From Plasmopara viticola (lineage: Eukaryota > Oomycota > Peronosporomycetes > Peronosporales > Peronosporaceae): a stretch of 64,000 nt of DNA. Within the stretch, counting starts at the first letter, position 1, and each line of letters begins with the position of its first letter. A model generated the notes under the pieces. That model searched no databases. It had not been told where the DNA came from and was given only the letters and a program-made list of their open reading frames with translations. This document shows positions 49,460-60,310 of this stretch, piece after piece. The DNA is taken from NCBI GenBank assembly GCA_001695595.3, contig MBPM02000127.1:1-64000 (forward strand). Reading direction: 5' to 3'. The position numbers were made by a program, and so were the translations under genes.

Positions 49460-49969
49460 TTAGTGATGGCTGTTGCCACTGTTTGCAATTGAAAGCTTCA
49501 GGACCCAAGTTAAGGGCTTAATTTCGCGAGGCAGGCCTTCGACTAAATCTTTACGGTGGTAGCAAAATTTGTAGAATAAATCGTACATGATGAGCAATTT
49601 CACAGTAAAAGCCTCCTTCAAATTCTCCAAATTACGTGGCAACTCCATGTCTTCATTCCGGAGCAACTTTGCCAAATCCGAGCCCAGCAATGTCGGTAAC
49701 TTTTTGAGGTCCTGGATGTTTGCCATATTTCTAAATGTTGCGATGGCACCAACATTATTTGGACTTGAGTTACTTGTCCATCGGACTACTTTTAGCATTG
49801 TTGCCGTCTCTTGTATATACTGACGGAATGGCAAGCTGAAGGCCTTGAGAAACGCTTCGTGGATTTTTTCTACCTCGCCAGTTATTTCAATCTTTTGCAT
49901 CAATTTGGGACCTTGCGCGATATCATCCGTCGAATCTATGGGTCCGCTTTGACCCGTGGGATGTGCAGA
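49460..49969 (-). pseudogene. C-terminal domain of the large RXLR gene, cut off by an in-frame stop
   Basis: Directly after the TAA at 49970-49972, in the same frame and without a shift, the reverse strand continues for 170 codons. These match the last third of the protein at 60311-62020. Shared features are a His-Glu-Ala-Phe helix, a Gln-Tyr-x-Gln-Glu-Thr segment, a Leu-Asn-Leu-Lys-Glu-Ala helix and the Tyr-Asp-Leu-Phe-Lys-Phe-Cys motif. No start codon precedes it, so it is untranslated unless the stop is read through. Its open frame suggests that the nonsense change is recent or that selection persists. Confidence 0.75.
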
Positions 49970-52099
49970 TTAAAAATATTCTTCAAACAAGAGCAAAAGT
50001 TCTTTGACTGACACCAGGTCCTCTCGCATAAAACTTTCGTCAACGTGTTCGTTCTTGTCGAGCTGTAACGGCTTTTGAATGATCGGCTGGTTGTTACGTC
50101 GACCATTAGAGGCTTCGGCTTTAATCGTGGAAGGGCTTGAAGATGCGGGTCGGTAATCGTGCCGCTTTAAAGTATTTGCAGCATTTTCCATGATGGCTGT
50201 CGGATGTTTTTTATTCAGTCTTTCCGCCAAAACGGATGGTATATCGTCTGCCACCACCACCGGAAATTCATCTAGATCTGGTGGAGAATGCAGTACTTGT
50301 TCATCCACAATGTTCGACGATGCGGCGATGCGCTTGCGCTTGTGCTTGTCATGTCTTAATTGATTCAAGTTTTTGGTAGCCGTGCTTATTGCACTTGCTT
50401 CGTGACGATCAACTGCGATGGGATGCGCCGGTTTGTCATATTCTTCTATAAAGTGCAAAGGTCGATGGACTGATACTAGATCCTCTTCCCTTATTTTTTT
50501 TTCCTTGTCAAGGTGTTCGCTTTTGTCGAGCTTGAACGCCTTTAGAGTGTTCGGCTGGTTGTTAAATCGACCATTTGGGGCTTCAGCGTTAATCGTGGAA
50601 GGTTCTAAAGGCGCAGGTCGGTCGTTGTGCTGCGTCACAGACCTTGCAGTATTTTCCATGACAGCTGTCAAACGTTTCGTCTTCAGTCTTTTCGCCGATT
50701 CTGATGCTTTAACATTTGCCGCCGACACCGGAAATTTATCTAGATCTGGTGGAAAATGCAGTACTCGTCCATCCACATTGTTCGCCGTTGCGGCGATGCG
50801 CTTGTGCTTGTCCTTGTTGCGTTTTAATTGATCCAAGTTTTTGGTAGCCGTGCTTATTGCACTTGCTTCGTGACGATCAACTGCGGTGGGATGCGCCGGT
50901 TTGTCATATTCTTCTATAAAGTACAAAGGTCGATGGACTGATACTAGATCCTCTTCCCTTAATTTTTTATCCTTGTTAAGGTACTCGCTTTTGTCGAGCT
51001 TGAACGCCTTTAGAGTGTTCGGCTGGTTGTTAAGTCGACCATTTGAAGCTTCAGCGTTAATCGTGGAAGGTTCTAAAGGCGCAGGTCGGTCGTTGTGCTG
51101 CGTCACAGACCTTGCAGTATTTTCCATGATGGCTGTCAAACGTTTCGTCTTCAGTCTTTTCGCCGATTTTGATGCTTTAACATTTGCCGCCGACACCGGA
51201 AATTTATCTAGATCTGGTGGAAAATGCAGTACTTGTCCATCCACAATGTTCGCCGTTGCGGCGATGCGCTTGCGCTTGTCCTTGTTGCGTTTTAATTGAT
51301 TCAAGTTTTTGGTAGCCGTGCTTATTGCACTTGCTTCGTGACGATCAACTGCGATGGGATGCGCCGATTTGTCAGATTCTTGTATGAAGTGCAAAGGTTG
51401 ATTGACTGATACTAGATCCTCTTCCCTTAATTTTTTCTCCTTGTCAAGGTGTTCGCTTTTGTCGAGCTTGAACGCCTTTTGAGTGTTCAGCTGGTTGTTA
51501 AGTCGACCATTTGGGGCTTCAGCGTTAATCGTGGAAGGTTCTAAAGGCGCAGGTCGGTCGTTGTGCTGCGTCGCAGACCTTTCAATGTTTTCCATGATGG
51601 CCGTCAAACGTTTCGTTTTCGGTCTTTTCGCCAAAATCAATGCTTTATCATTTGCCGCCGATACCGGAGACGTGTATGGATTATTTGGTGCATGCAGTAC
51701 TTGTCCTTTCACATTATTTGGCGTCGAGGCGATGCGCTTGCGCCTGATGCTTACTAATTGATGCAGGTTCTTCGAAGCTGCTTCAAATGCACTTGCTCCT
51801 CCCTTCGTTCTCATCGCATTGGCCACAGGTATGATAGAATCTGAAGCTTTAATGTTCGTCAAGAAGCCGCTTGGAGCTGAAGGCATGCGCTCTTCATTGT
51901 TCGCCGAGAGCATTGAGTCGTCCTTTGGATTACGACTTTCTCGAAGAACGCGACTTCGCAACATTTTATTACTTGAGTGAACAGACACCATAAAGGCATC
52001 ATCGGATGTTTGTTGAGCCTCACTTTGGTCAAGCCCAGCAGCTGTTTGGCTGCTGACCACGACGAGAACCGCGATAGCCACGTAATATACGCCGATCAT
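49970..52099 (-). CDS. Large secreted RXLR effector with internal repeats, C-terminally truncated
   Basis: 709 residues. The N-terminus is a signal peptide (about 1-21), followed by RVLR at 50-53 and EER at 69-71, the classic RXLR-dEER translocation arrangement of oomycete effectors. From about residue 116 the protein consists of four units of about 156 residues. Each starts with a basic cluster (KRKRIAA type) and has a second one (KRLKTKRLTA type), then an Arg-Pro-Ala-Pro segment and a Leu-Asp-Lys-Ser-Glu segment. Units 2 and 3 are almost identical. The basic clusters look like nuclear localisation signals, so action in the host nucleus is a reasonable inference. The frame ends in a premature TAA; the family C-terminal domain lies just beyond. 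A Mutator-like element sits 93 bp before the ATG and may alter expression. Confidence 0.85.
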   Translation of the reverse strand: MIGVYYVAIAVLVVVSSQTAAGLDQSEAQQTSDDAFMVSVHSSNKMLRSRVLRESRNPKDDSMLSANNEERMPSAPSGFLTNIKASDSIIPVANAMRTKGGASAFEAASKNLHQLVSIRRKRIASTPNNVKGQVLHAPNNPYTSPVSAANDKALILAKRPKTKRLTAIMENIERSATQHNDRPAPLEPSTINAEAPNGRLNNQLNTQKAFKLDKSEHLDKEKKLREEDLVSVNQPLHFIQESDKSAHPIAVDRHEASAISTATKNLNQLKRNKDKRKRIAATANIVDGQVLHFPPDLDKFPVSAANVKASKSAKRLKTKRLTAIMENTARSVTQHNDRPAPLEPSTINAEASNGRLNNQPNTLKAFKLDKSEYLNKDKKLREEDLVSVHRPLYFIEEYDKPAHPTAVDRHEASAISTATKNLDQLKRNKDKHKRIAATANNVDGRVLHFPPDLDKFPVSAANVKASESAKRLKTKRLTAVMENTARSVTQHNDRPAPLEPSTINAEAPNGRFNNQPNTLKAFKLDKSEHLDKEKKIREEDLVSVHRPLHFIEEYDKPAHPIAVDRHEASAISTATKNLNQLRHDKHKRKRIAASSNIVDEQVLHSPPDLDEFPVVVADDIPSVLAERLNKKHPTAIMENAANTLKRHDYRPASSSPSTIKAEASNGRRNNQPIIQKPLQLDKNEHVDESFMREDLVSVKELLLLFEEYF
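50418..51353 (-). repeat. Tandem 468-bp coding repeats in the RXLR gene
   Basis: 50418-50885 and 50886-51353 are near-identical, in frame (156 codons). More diverged units flank them on both sides. Their high identity suggests a recent internal duplication by unequal exchange. Confidence 0.9.
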
Positions 52100-52183
52100 G
52101 GAGGATTAAGGTGAGCTCACAATTTATTGTACCTCATTTATCGGTATCTGCTATAAGTACCGTTGATTTGTTATCTCTGAAGA

Positions 52184-52192
52184 TAACATATA
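52184..52192. repeat. 9-bp target duplication of the Mutator-like element
   Basis: TAACATATA is repeated at 53101-53109, flanking both terminal inverted repeats. Confidence 0.93.
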
Positions 52193-53100
52193 GGGAGAAC
52201 GGAAAATATACCTTTTTTCAAATTAAAAGAAAAAAATCCTCCAAAACAAGAAAAAGCAAGGAAAATATACCTAGCAATAAATATTTTTGCAACAATGAAA
52301 AATATATACATGTAAAAAATAAAAATAGAGAATTTATACCTTTCGATAGTAGTTTTACCGCATACAATCTTTGGAGAGATGGTCAAGATGCAAGAGATGG
52401 CGCATGGTCAAGTCCACTTGTTACAAAGTGGCTCAATATTGCTGACCAGACCAATCAATGGGGTGTGGTTATGCCAGTTGCATCACTTTGATGTAAAATT
52501 GTTCGAGAAAACAATTCAAGTATGTCCAATTCAGCCACAACGTTTGTTGAGTCGGTTCGTCTTAAGCCAATGGAGTATGCTGTTGAAGCAAACAGTACCA
52601 GTGGTACCTGCGCATGCGGTTATGTGAAGTACAATGCTGCATGTCGACACCTCATAGCAGCTCTCAAGTTTTAAAATCAGCTGTCACGTGCAGAATTGTT
52701 ATTTGAGATTACAAACGTATCTACTTGCTTACGTTGAAGCACTTGAAGTGAAGCCATTTGTGAAAAAAAGTGAACTGGTTTAGAGTGAGCTTCTTCTACC
52801 AAATCCGTCCAAAAGAAAAGGCGACCCAAAAAGAATCGAATCGAATTACAGCATGTTACCTTGAAAGTTGATGCGCCAAAATGTGTTTATCGATGCGGCA
52901 GCTGTGGTCAAGTGGGACACATCAAGCGTCGTAATGCGCAGCATAAACGTATATTTTCTTTAGTGAGTTAGGTATATTTTTTTGTTTTTTATTTTTCAAG
53001 AGTTATTTTACTTCGATTTTTTTCATTTGTAGATTTTTTTCCATTTGGATATATTTTTTTCCATTTAATTTGAAAAAAGGGAGTTTTTTTTCGTTCTCCC
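52193..53100 (+). mobile_element. Mutator-like DNA transposon (MULE), degenerate, 908 bp
   Basis: The ends form inverted repeats: GGGAGAACG followed by an A-rich run and TTTTTTCAAATTAAA on the left, and the same in reverse on the right, about 50 bp with mismatches. A 9-bp target duplication is typical of Mutator elements. Inside, plus-strand frames contain a SWIM-type zinc finger (Cys-x-Cys, eight residues, Cys-x-His, 52609-52650) and a zinc knuckle (CGSCGQVGHIKRR, about 52893) whose last Cys is changed. Both are parts of MULE transposases. The catalytic DDE core is missing, so this is an internally deleted copy that would need a transposase in trans. Confidence 0.9.
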
Positions 53101-53109
53101 TAACATATA

Positions 53110-53638
53110 TCTACAAAATCGACGCTCGACATGATAATGGTTTAAGTCATTCCACCACTCTTAAAAAAAATCTTGTTTTGGTGTCAAGAATGCAGGACGA
53201 GGCAGCAAGTGTACGATTTCGATGAGAATATTTCAAAAGCTGAAGACTTGCATACAAACGTAGCGTTAACGTAAGTTTTATTAATAATAGCTCGGCGCTG
53301 AGATCTGTAAAAATGTTTCCGTAGTGGTTAGTACCCATCTTCTGCCTCTGAGAGCGTCACTTCACTCTTTGAAATATATAGGAGCATGACCTCGCCGTGC
53401 CGCATAGTATAATTTCATAGCAGTAGACTCACAAGCAGCGAATGGCAAAAGTCGCGAGCTACGACGATTGCACAGCAATAGTATTAACTCTAAGCCGGGT
53501 CGCGCACTATTCTTGTTGCGTTAGCAAAAAAGGTTAATGCGCTTTGACAGTGCAATCAGCAGAGTTATATCAAATCTAAGCCTCCGATTGACATCATATC
53601 CTTTTCGAGAGGTCACTTCAATCGCTACTTCTCTAAGA
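53110..53638 (-). promoter_or_regulatory. Distal promoter region of the large RXLR gene
   Basis: The CGACGCTCGACATGATAATGG block matches the region upstream of the RXLR pseudogene at 48005. The segment around 53345-53405 weakly resembles 58665-58725. Originally this DNA was adjacent to 52183; the MULE moved it 917 bp away. No open frame of interest. Confidence 0.5.
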
Positions 53639-53649
53639 CATAGAACTGC

Positions 53650-53972
53650 CGGGGAAAAGTTGGGGTGACGCCCTCCTTCCAAGCGCGGGGGCTAAATGCT
53701 CGCGCGCTTCGGGCAGGTGCTCTCGGGCATCTGCAGGTCTCTAACGAGTCTCACCCTCGACGCGACGGTCTCCAGCACCAGGGCGCCACCTGGGCTCTTA
53801 CCAAGTCAGAGCTAAACAAAATAATGGAAGACCCTCACGACCTCGGTGCTGGCTGCACTGCCCGCCGAACGAGACCCGACGTATGCGGACACCACTCTAT
53901 GCCGTGGACTAGCCAGACTGAGCCTAGCACGTGCATAACTTGGCAACGCGATAACGTAATACAATACAATAC
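53650..53972 (+). mobile_element. SINE-like retroposon, copy 1
   Basis: About 323 bp, with start CGGGGAAAAGTTGGGGTGACG and tail AATACAATACAATAC. An 11-bp duplication, CATAGAACTGC, flanks it (53639-53649 and 53973-53983). The body is GC-rich, unlike the surroundings. It has an open frame (53665 onward) also seen in the other copies, but no protein likeness. I found no convincing tRNA-type A and B boxes. Confidence 0.88.
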
Positions 53973-53983
53973 CATAGAACTGC

Positions 53984-55089
53984 TAAAAATCGTACCGTTC
54001 GATTTCTAGTGCCTTAAAATCTCCGTGTTTTATGTGAAAGTATACCGCTTCTTTGAAGATACAAATTAGTAACGTGGAAATTAACGGCTTTACTAGCGTG
54101 ATCCCACATGATTGCATGCGTGAAGTCGAGTTCATAGTTTCGAGAAATTTAATATTAGTATAGTAAATGTGCCATCGTTCAGGATAAAATGGAGTGCGGA
54201 AAAAGCCGGTAGATCTTTACCGAGTCAATATGAATAAAAACTTATTTTGTTCATCTCGTTGTCTAAGCACGTGTGTTTGGTGCTATGCTAACTAGATCTA
54301 CGCAATATTTTACACAACGTCCTCATCGTGGCCAAATCTGCTTAATGTGAAGGCATCTACGAAATTTTTTTAAAGATATCAGCTTAGAACTATCACTACT
54401 AAAATTACTTGCACCAAAATGTGAATCAAACAAGAAAACGCGAACACTTTATGTCGATCAAGAAAGTAAGAACTAAGCTTATATTTAGTCATTAGAATGC
54501 ATGCCAAGTCTCGAAGCCAGTGTACATAATGGGGCAGTAAATTTAACTACTCCGAACTCATACTTTCTATTAATATGAATATATACAATTTGATATTGTT
54601 TCTGTACACGCTTGTACAGTTTGTACAAGACTGTACGTGCTTAATAAGAATATTACAACAGCTGATACCATTATAGTAACGGGTTTTAGATATTTTCTTC
54701 CGCGAGGAAGAAAATAGACAACTCTCATACCTGTGTCATAATGCTATTTTGCAAAGCGACAGAGAAAATTAAGGGAGCGCTTCTAAAAGCGCAGACTGTC
54801 AAGTCTGGTGTTGAGGATGCTGAAGAAGAAGCGTCTGAAAGGACACATGCTTAAATTATTTACCAAATTATGAGCAAAAAGTAGTTGCACGACGCTGACG
54901 TTGCGAGCGAGTAGTGTCCCGGTGCAGAATCAATGAGCGCAAGGTTAGCCTGTGCACGTTTAGAAAAGCATGGAAGGAAGTTCCTGAGCCAGTGGTGCGG
55001 TAAATAGAAACAAAAAGGCGCTGAATAATAAATATTGATATCCAATTATATAAACACTAAATAGAGTGTGAAATCTAGTTTTATAAATA
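53984..55089. other. AT-rich intergenic sequence
   Basis: No gene recognised. A partly palindromic run rich in GTACA lies at about 54603-54640. Otherwise nothing matches other parts of the window. Confidence 0.4.
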
Positions 55090-55375
55090 CTTTTGGTCGG
55101 TTCCCGTGATCTCAGTAAGCAGCTTTTCTGGCTTCATTCGATTCTAATTTCGCTGTATTTTAGCGACACGCTGCATGACCTGCATACACAAACTGCCTCG
55201 ACCGAGTCTTTATCGATCTCTTTGACCAAAGCATTGGCAATATTCTCTAGCCCCTTCTGAAAGAATGACCTTTCTCGTCATCGTCCTGAAAATCCACCAC
55301 GTCAATCTTACGACAACGCTCCCGCTACGATGCGACTTGCCAGCGATCGCATTACGCATTGCATCTTCCACTTAA
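55090..55375 (-). pseudogene. Second relic of the unidentified RXLR-linked gene
   Basis: The reverse strand matches 63190-63400: GCTGGCAAGTCGCATCGTAG, then ATTGACGTGGTG, then TGTATGCAGGTCATGCAG. It has stops and a shift in the comparable frame. It lies behind the RXLR pseudogene at 57335-55640, the same order as at 60311-63489. Confidence 0.6.
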
Positions 55376-55639
55376 ATACTGCAACAGAGCTGGTGTTTTA
55401 TCTGTATACTTACGCCGCAATACTTAAACGCTAGCCGTCTACATTCGTAGGGACGTAGGATCCAATGCTCGCAGGCATTCCTTTTATTTAACCATAGCCT
55501 ACTTTTATTTGTTTTCTCATGGTTCGCCAAGGTTTTGTCACTCGAGTCGCTAAGCTCTGTCGTACCGAGCGGCAAATGAACAGCGAGAGCGTTGTTATTG
55601 TTTGCTTAAATGACTTACCGAAGCTATGACATTCTTCGT

Positions 55640-57335
55640 CTTGGGAGCTGTGGAGTTTAGTTATTGTTGTTTCCGCTGTTTGTAGATGAAAGCTCCAGGA
55701 TTCAAGTTGAGGGCTGAAGTCGAGAGGCAGACCGTCGACTAAATCCCTACGGCCGTAGCGAAATTTGAAAGATAAATCGTACAACATGATCAACTTCACA
55801 TTAGAGGCCTCCTTTAAATTCTCCCAATTATTTGGCAGCATCATATTCCCATCTTCCAGCAACATCGTCAAATTTGAGCCCAGCTATTGCTGTAAATTTT
55901 CTAGGCTCTGGATGTTTGCCATTTTCCCGAATATTGAGTTAGCTGCGCTGTTGTTTGGACTCGAGTTAGTTAATCATCTGACTATTTTTTAGCCTCGTTG
56001 CCGTCATTTGTATATACTGGTGAAATGGCAGGTTGAAGGCCTCGAGAAACGCTTCGTGGACCTGTATTGTTTCGCAATTTATTTCAATTTTTTACGCAGT
56101 TCGGGACCTTGCGCGATATCATCCGTCCAATCTATGAGTTCGCTTTGACGATGTACTTCCGTGGGATGTGCAGATTTGAATTATTCTTCAAACTAAAGTA
56201 AAAGTTCTTTGACTGACACCAGTTCCTCTCGCATGAAACTTTCGTCAATGTGTTCGTTCTTGTCGAGCTGTAACGCCTTCTGATTGACCGGCTAGTTGTT
56301 ATTTCGACCATTTAGAGCTTCGGCGTTAATCGTGGAACGGCCTGAAGATGCGGGTCGGTAGTTGTGCAGCTTTAGATAAATTGCAGCATTTTCCATGATG
56401 GCTGTCGGATGTTTTTTCTTCAGTCTTTTCGCCAAAACAGATGGTACTTCGTTTGCCGCCAACACCGGAGTTTTATCTGGATCTGGTGGTGTATTCGGCG
56501 TTGTGACAACGCGCTTGGGCTTGTGCTTGTTGCTTTTTAATTGATTCACATTCTTCGGAGCTGCTTCAATTGCATTAGCTTCTTTACGGTTCATCACCAT
56601 AAAATGCCCAGAATCATCAGACACGCGCAAAAGTTGATCGCTCGACATTAGATCTTCTTCCTGAAAATTTTTTTCTCGTCAAGCTGTTCATTTTTGTCGA
56701 GCTGAAACGCCATTTTAGTGGTCAGCTGGTCGTCAAAGTGACCGTTGGAAGCTTCAGCGGTAATCGTAGAAGGGTCTGAAAGGCCTTGTCGGTAGTCGAG
56801 CTGGTTTACAGACCTTGCAGCGTTTTCCGTGATGGCTGTCGGATGTTTCGTCTTCCGTCTTTTCGCCAATTCTAATGGATTTTTGTTTTCCACCGACAAA
56901 AAAATATTGTCCGAGTCTGGCGGAGAACGTACTTCTTGTCCAATCACATTGTTAGGCGTTGGGGTGATGTGCTTGCGCTTGCTGCTTGTTAATAAATTTT
57001 AGTTCTCTGGAAGTTGCTTCAATCGCACTTGCTTCTCCCTCCGTTCTCATCACATTAGCCGCAAATCATAAAATTCTTATCCTTTCAAGGTTGTCAAGAA
57101 ACTGTTTGGGGTTTAAGGCGTGTGCTCTTCATCGCCCACCGAGAGCATTAAGTCCTTTTTTGAGTTATGACTTTGTCGAAGAACTCGACTCCGCAACATT
57201 CCGACAATCGTGCCAACAGACGCCATGGAGTCACTGTCAGGTGTATGTTGAGACTTATACTGGCCAAACTCAGCAGCCGCTTGGCTATCAGCTGCGACGA
57301 AAAGCGCGATAGCCACGTAATATGCGCCGCGCATG
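55640..57335 (-). pseudogene. RXLR effector pseudogene with intact N-terminus
   Basis: The ATG at 57335 opens MRGAYYVAIALFVAA, a signal peptide, then RVLR at residues 50-53 and a changed dEER motif (DEEH). The frame stops at 57113. Family segments continue on the minus strand in broken frames: 56947-56648 (basic KRRKTKHPTA cluster), 56648-56292 (second basic unit), a Phe-Met-Arg-Glu-Glu-Leu stretch with two stops near 56190, and the C-terminal Leu-Tyr-Asp-Leu segment near 55790. The 74-codon secreted N-terminal peptide could still be made but would lack an effector domain. Confidence 0.85.
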
Positions 57336-59269
57336 GAGATGATACCGACCTTGAATATTAATCGGTGATATTTGCACCTGATATAACGGCTGTAAAAACC
57401 GTATAGTTTTATCATTGCCGATAAATGTATATGATCAGAATCCGCAAATACTGAAAGAAACCATAATGTTTTTGTGCCCCAGATTACTTCTAAAGATTAG
57501 TTTATCAATGCCATTAATGTAGGACGAGGCGCCATAAATTGCTCTCTGAATGATAAAACTGACGATTTTTTACCTCGGTAAAACTATCGGGCATTTCCTG
57601 CAAATTACTGTTCCCCGATCGATGGCACATGTACTACATTATTGTGTATTGAATTCCGATGCACATGTCCCGCCGATTCGGTTAACTTTCCCCCACTTTT
57701 TACAAAAAGGAAAATTAATTAACGGTTACGATCTCAACTAAACCGAGTCGCCATAATAAATAATTTATTGACCACACCTTTTTAGATGTGTTCTGATTGA
57801 AATGGCAGAATCTGAAAGAACATTGTGGCCATTGTCGTTGGTAACATGTCAACTATGTTTCTTTACTATCGTACAAGCAACATAGGTATTGCTGTTGCAG
57901 ACATTTAAAGCCAACACCAAGACTAGCGTTTGTCGTGGGCTTACCGCTTGGTGCCGTCACGACGACCACTAGTCTCAGCATTGTTTGAATCGACATGTTT
58001 ATTATTGCAAGTATTGTAGGGAATGACCTAGTGCTGCGCGACTTTTGTGGTGTTGTGTGTGCACGGATCAAAACAAAGCCATCCTCGAGACAGCGCCACT
58101 GGGATCCGGAAAAACTAGCGGCTGCTGGCGCTGACTTTGTCAAGGCTTTTGGGGAAATTATCATGATGAAAAGTCTTTATGTCAAGATGCCGAAAAAATA
58201 ATGGGACGTACCGACAGATATGTAGCTGCTATAAAATAAGTGTTATATAAGGCTAATCAATATATCTTCCTTTTGACGGGATGTGCATCCTAATTCTTAT
58301 GTATTTTCTTTAGAATATAACCGAGCTGCTTTCCCAACTTCTTTGAATAATATTTATCTTTGTCCTCGCAATTGCATTTCACGAGCGACCCTAACAGACC
58401 TACTGTACCGAACTACGATAACTATATTAGCAGAATTAGCCTTCATTTATTATGTGGGTGTGGGTAATCGCCTTGTCGAACACACCAATAAGTTGTCGTC
58501 AACGTTATATTAGGCTTCAGCGAATGACGGGTCACAGATTATGCGGCCCCTTTTTTTTAACAAAACACATTGCCCTACCAACTTCTGCTTGCAAGCTAAG
58601 CGTGTGTAAGTGGGTGATATTTGACAGACATCTCCTGACACATAATAAATAGCTGCATGGAAATTTAGTGAGTGGGTTCACTTCGCTCTTTATATACGTT
58701 GGGATCATGCTGTCGGATAGCATAACTCTGGAAAGGAATTTGAGTATAGTGCGATCTAAGATCATTGAGAAGCTGTAACTTCAGCTTCAAGCTTCTTAGG
58801 CGCCTGCTATCCTTGTAAACTGGCATAGAAGCATAATTTATACACTTGGCCAGAACACTTTTCCTTGTGTTGTGGAACAGAAGAGGTTCAATAATATATC
58901 AAGCTGAAAATTGGGGCTCCATTTTGAAGCAGAAAGATACACAAGATTGTCAAAAATGGTCATGAGTAGTTCGGATTTCGGTGCAGTTTCTCGCCTACGT
59001 GTTGTCACAGTATGTAGCAGGTGAACTTGTCTAATTATGGCACAATGCATCTACATCCTGTACCTTGAGTCGTAAGTCGAAAATAAATATATTGTTAGAC
59101 GCATTAATTGTTAAAGTATATTTATTGCACACAGCGCCTTAGGACCATTTCGAGCGCCGTGGCAATATACTACGAAAGAGTTCCACAGATTAAAATGTCA
59201 GCTAAGAAGATCAAACATGTCGTATAAATAATCCACGGTATGACAAGAAGCGAAATTTTGCAGGCACAC
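57336..59269. other. Intergenic region with RXLR upstream remnants
   Basis: 57336-57550 is the upstream region of the RXLR pseudogene; its ATGTAGGACGAGGC matches ATGCAGGACGAGGC near 53190. A plus-strand frame of 68 codons (57995-58201) and an overlapping reverse frame have no recognised family. 58665-58725 weakly resembles 53345-53405. I see nothing else of note. Confidence 0.4.
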
Positions 59270-59278
59270 GACATCAAA

Positions 59279-59606
59279 TTTTCGGAAAAGGTTGGGGTGA
59301 CGCCCTCCTTCCAAGCGCGGGGGCTAAATGCTCGCGCGCTTCGGGCACGTGCTCTCGGGCATCTGCAGGTCTCTTACGAGTCTCACCCTCGCCGCGACGG
59401 TCTCCAGCACCAGGGCGCCACCTGGGCTCTTACCAAGTCAGAACTACACAAAATAATGGAAGACCCTCACGGCCTCGGTGCTGGATGCACTGCCCGCCGA
59501 ACGAGACCCGACGTATGCGGACACCACTCTATGCCGTGGACTAGTCATTGAGCCTAGCACGTGCATTACTTGGCAACGCGATAACGTAATACAATACAAT
59601 ACAATA
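59279..59606 (+). mobile_element. SINE-like retroposon, copy 2
   Basis: Starts TTTTCGGAAAAGGTTGGGG and ends in three ACAAT units. It is flanked by GACATCAAA (59270-59278 and 59607-59615). It differs from copy 1 by a few substitutions and a small deletion near 59546. Confidence 0.88.
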
Positions 59607-59615
59607 GACATCAAA

Positions 59616-59892
59616 AGGTTCGGATTTGCCTAATGCTGTCTCTCAATTTAAAGTTTGTCTTGAGCTCCCTTCAGTGCTGTTTAGTAAGATGAGGCCTTAA
59701 TTTGTAATTAGTGGTGTATATTGCGATAATTCTCAAGTCGTGTCTGTACAGCTCATGTTCGCACACTCGAAACACGAAACCAGCGTCCTACTTTTATGGT
59801 CAATACAAGATCTTGCCTATTCTTGGAAAGTCTAAATTAATTTGGCTCGACTCAGCAAAATTTATTTTCAGGTAATATATACGTATTCAGCT
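59616..59892. other. Short intergenic stretch between two SINE copies
   Basis: AT-rich; no gene or repeat partner seen. Confidence 0.4.
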
Positions 59893-60216
59893 TGGAAAAG
59901 GTTGGGGTGACGCCCTCCTTCCAAGCGCGGGGGCTGGATGCTCGCGCGCTTCGGGCAGGTGCTCTCGGGCATCTGCAGGTCTCTAACGAGTCTCACCCTC
60001 GACGCGACGGTCTCCAGCACCAGGGCGCCACCTGGGCTCTTACCAAGTCAGAGCTAAGCAAAATAATGGAAGACCCTCATGGCCTCGGTGCTGGCTGCAC
60101 TGCCCGCCGAACGAGACCCGACGTATGCGGACACCACTTTATGCCGTGGACTAGCCAGACTGAGCCTAGCACGTGCATAACTTGGCAACGCGATAACGTA
60201 ATACATTACATTAGAT
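59893..60216 (+). mobile_element. SINE-like retroposon, copy 3, in the promoter of an RXLR gene
   Basis: The same body as copies 1 and 2. The tail is mutated (ATACATTACATTAG) and I found no target duplication, so it may be older or its flank rearranged. It ends about 95 bp before the RXLR ATG at 60311. Confidence 0.85.
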
Positions 60217-60310
60217 TACCTTTTAATGTACTTACTGTGTGGAGATACCGGTAAATCAGATGCAGATATCACTAATTACTATATAGAAATTGTTGGCCGG
60301 TGTCATCTCC

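Noticed and set aside
53665..54009. Open frame of about 100 codons within the SINE body, repeated at 59240, 59892 and 62547
   Set aside because: It lies wholly in a short retroposon with target duplications, the frame boundaries differ between copies and no protein family is evident. It is a by-product of high GC content.
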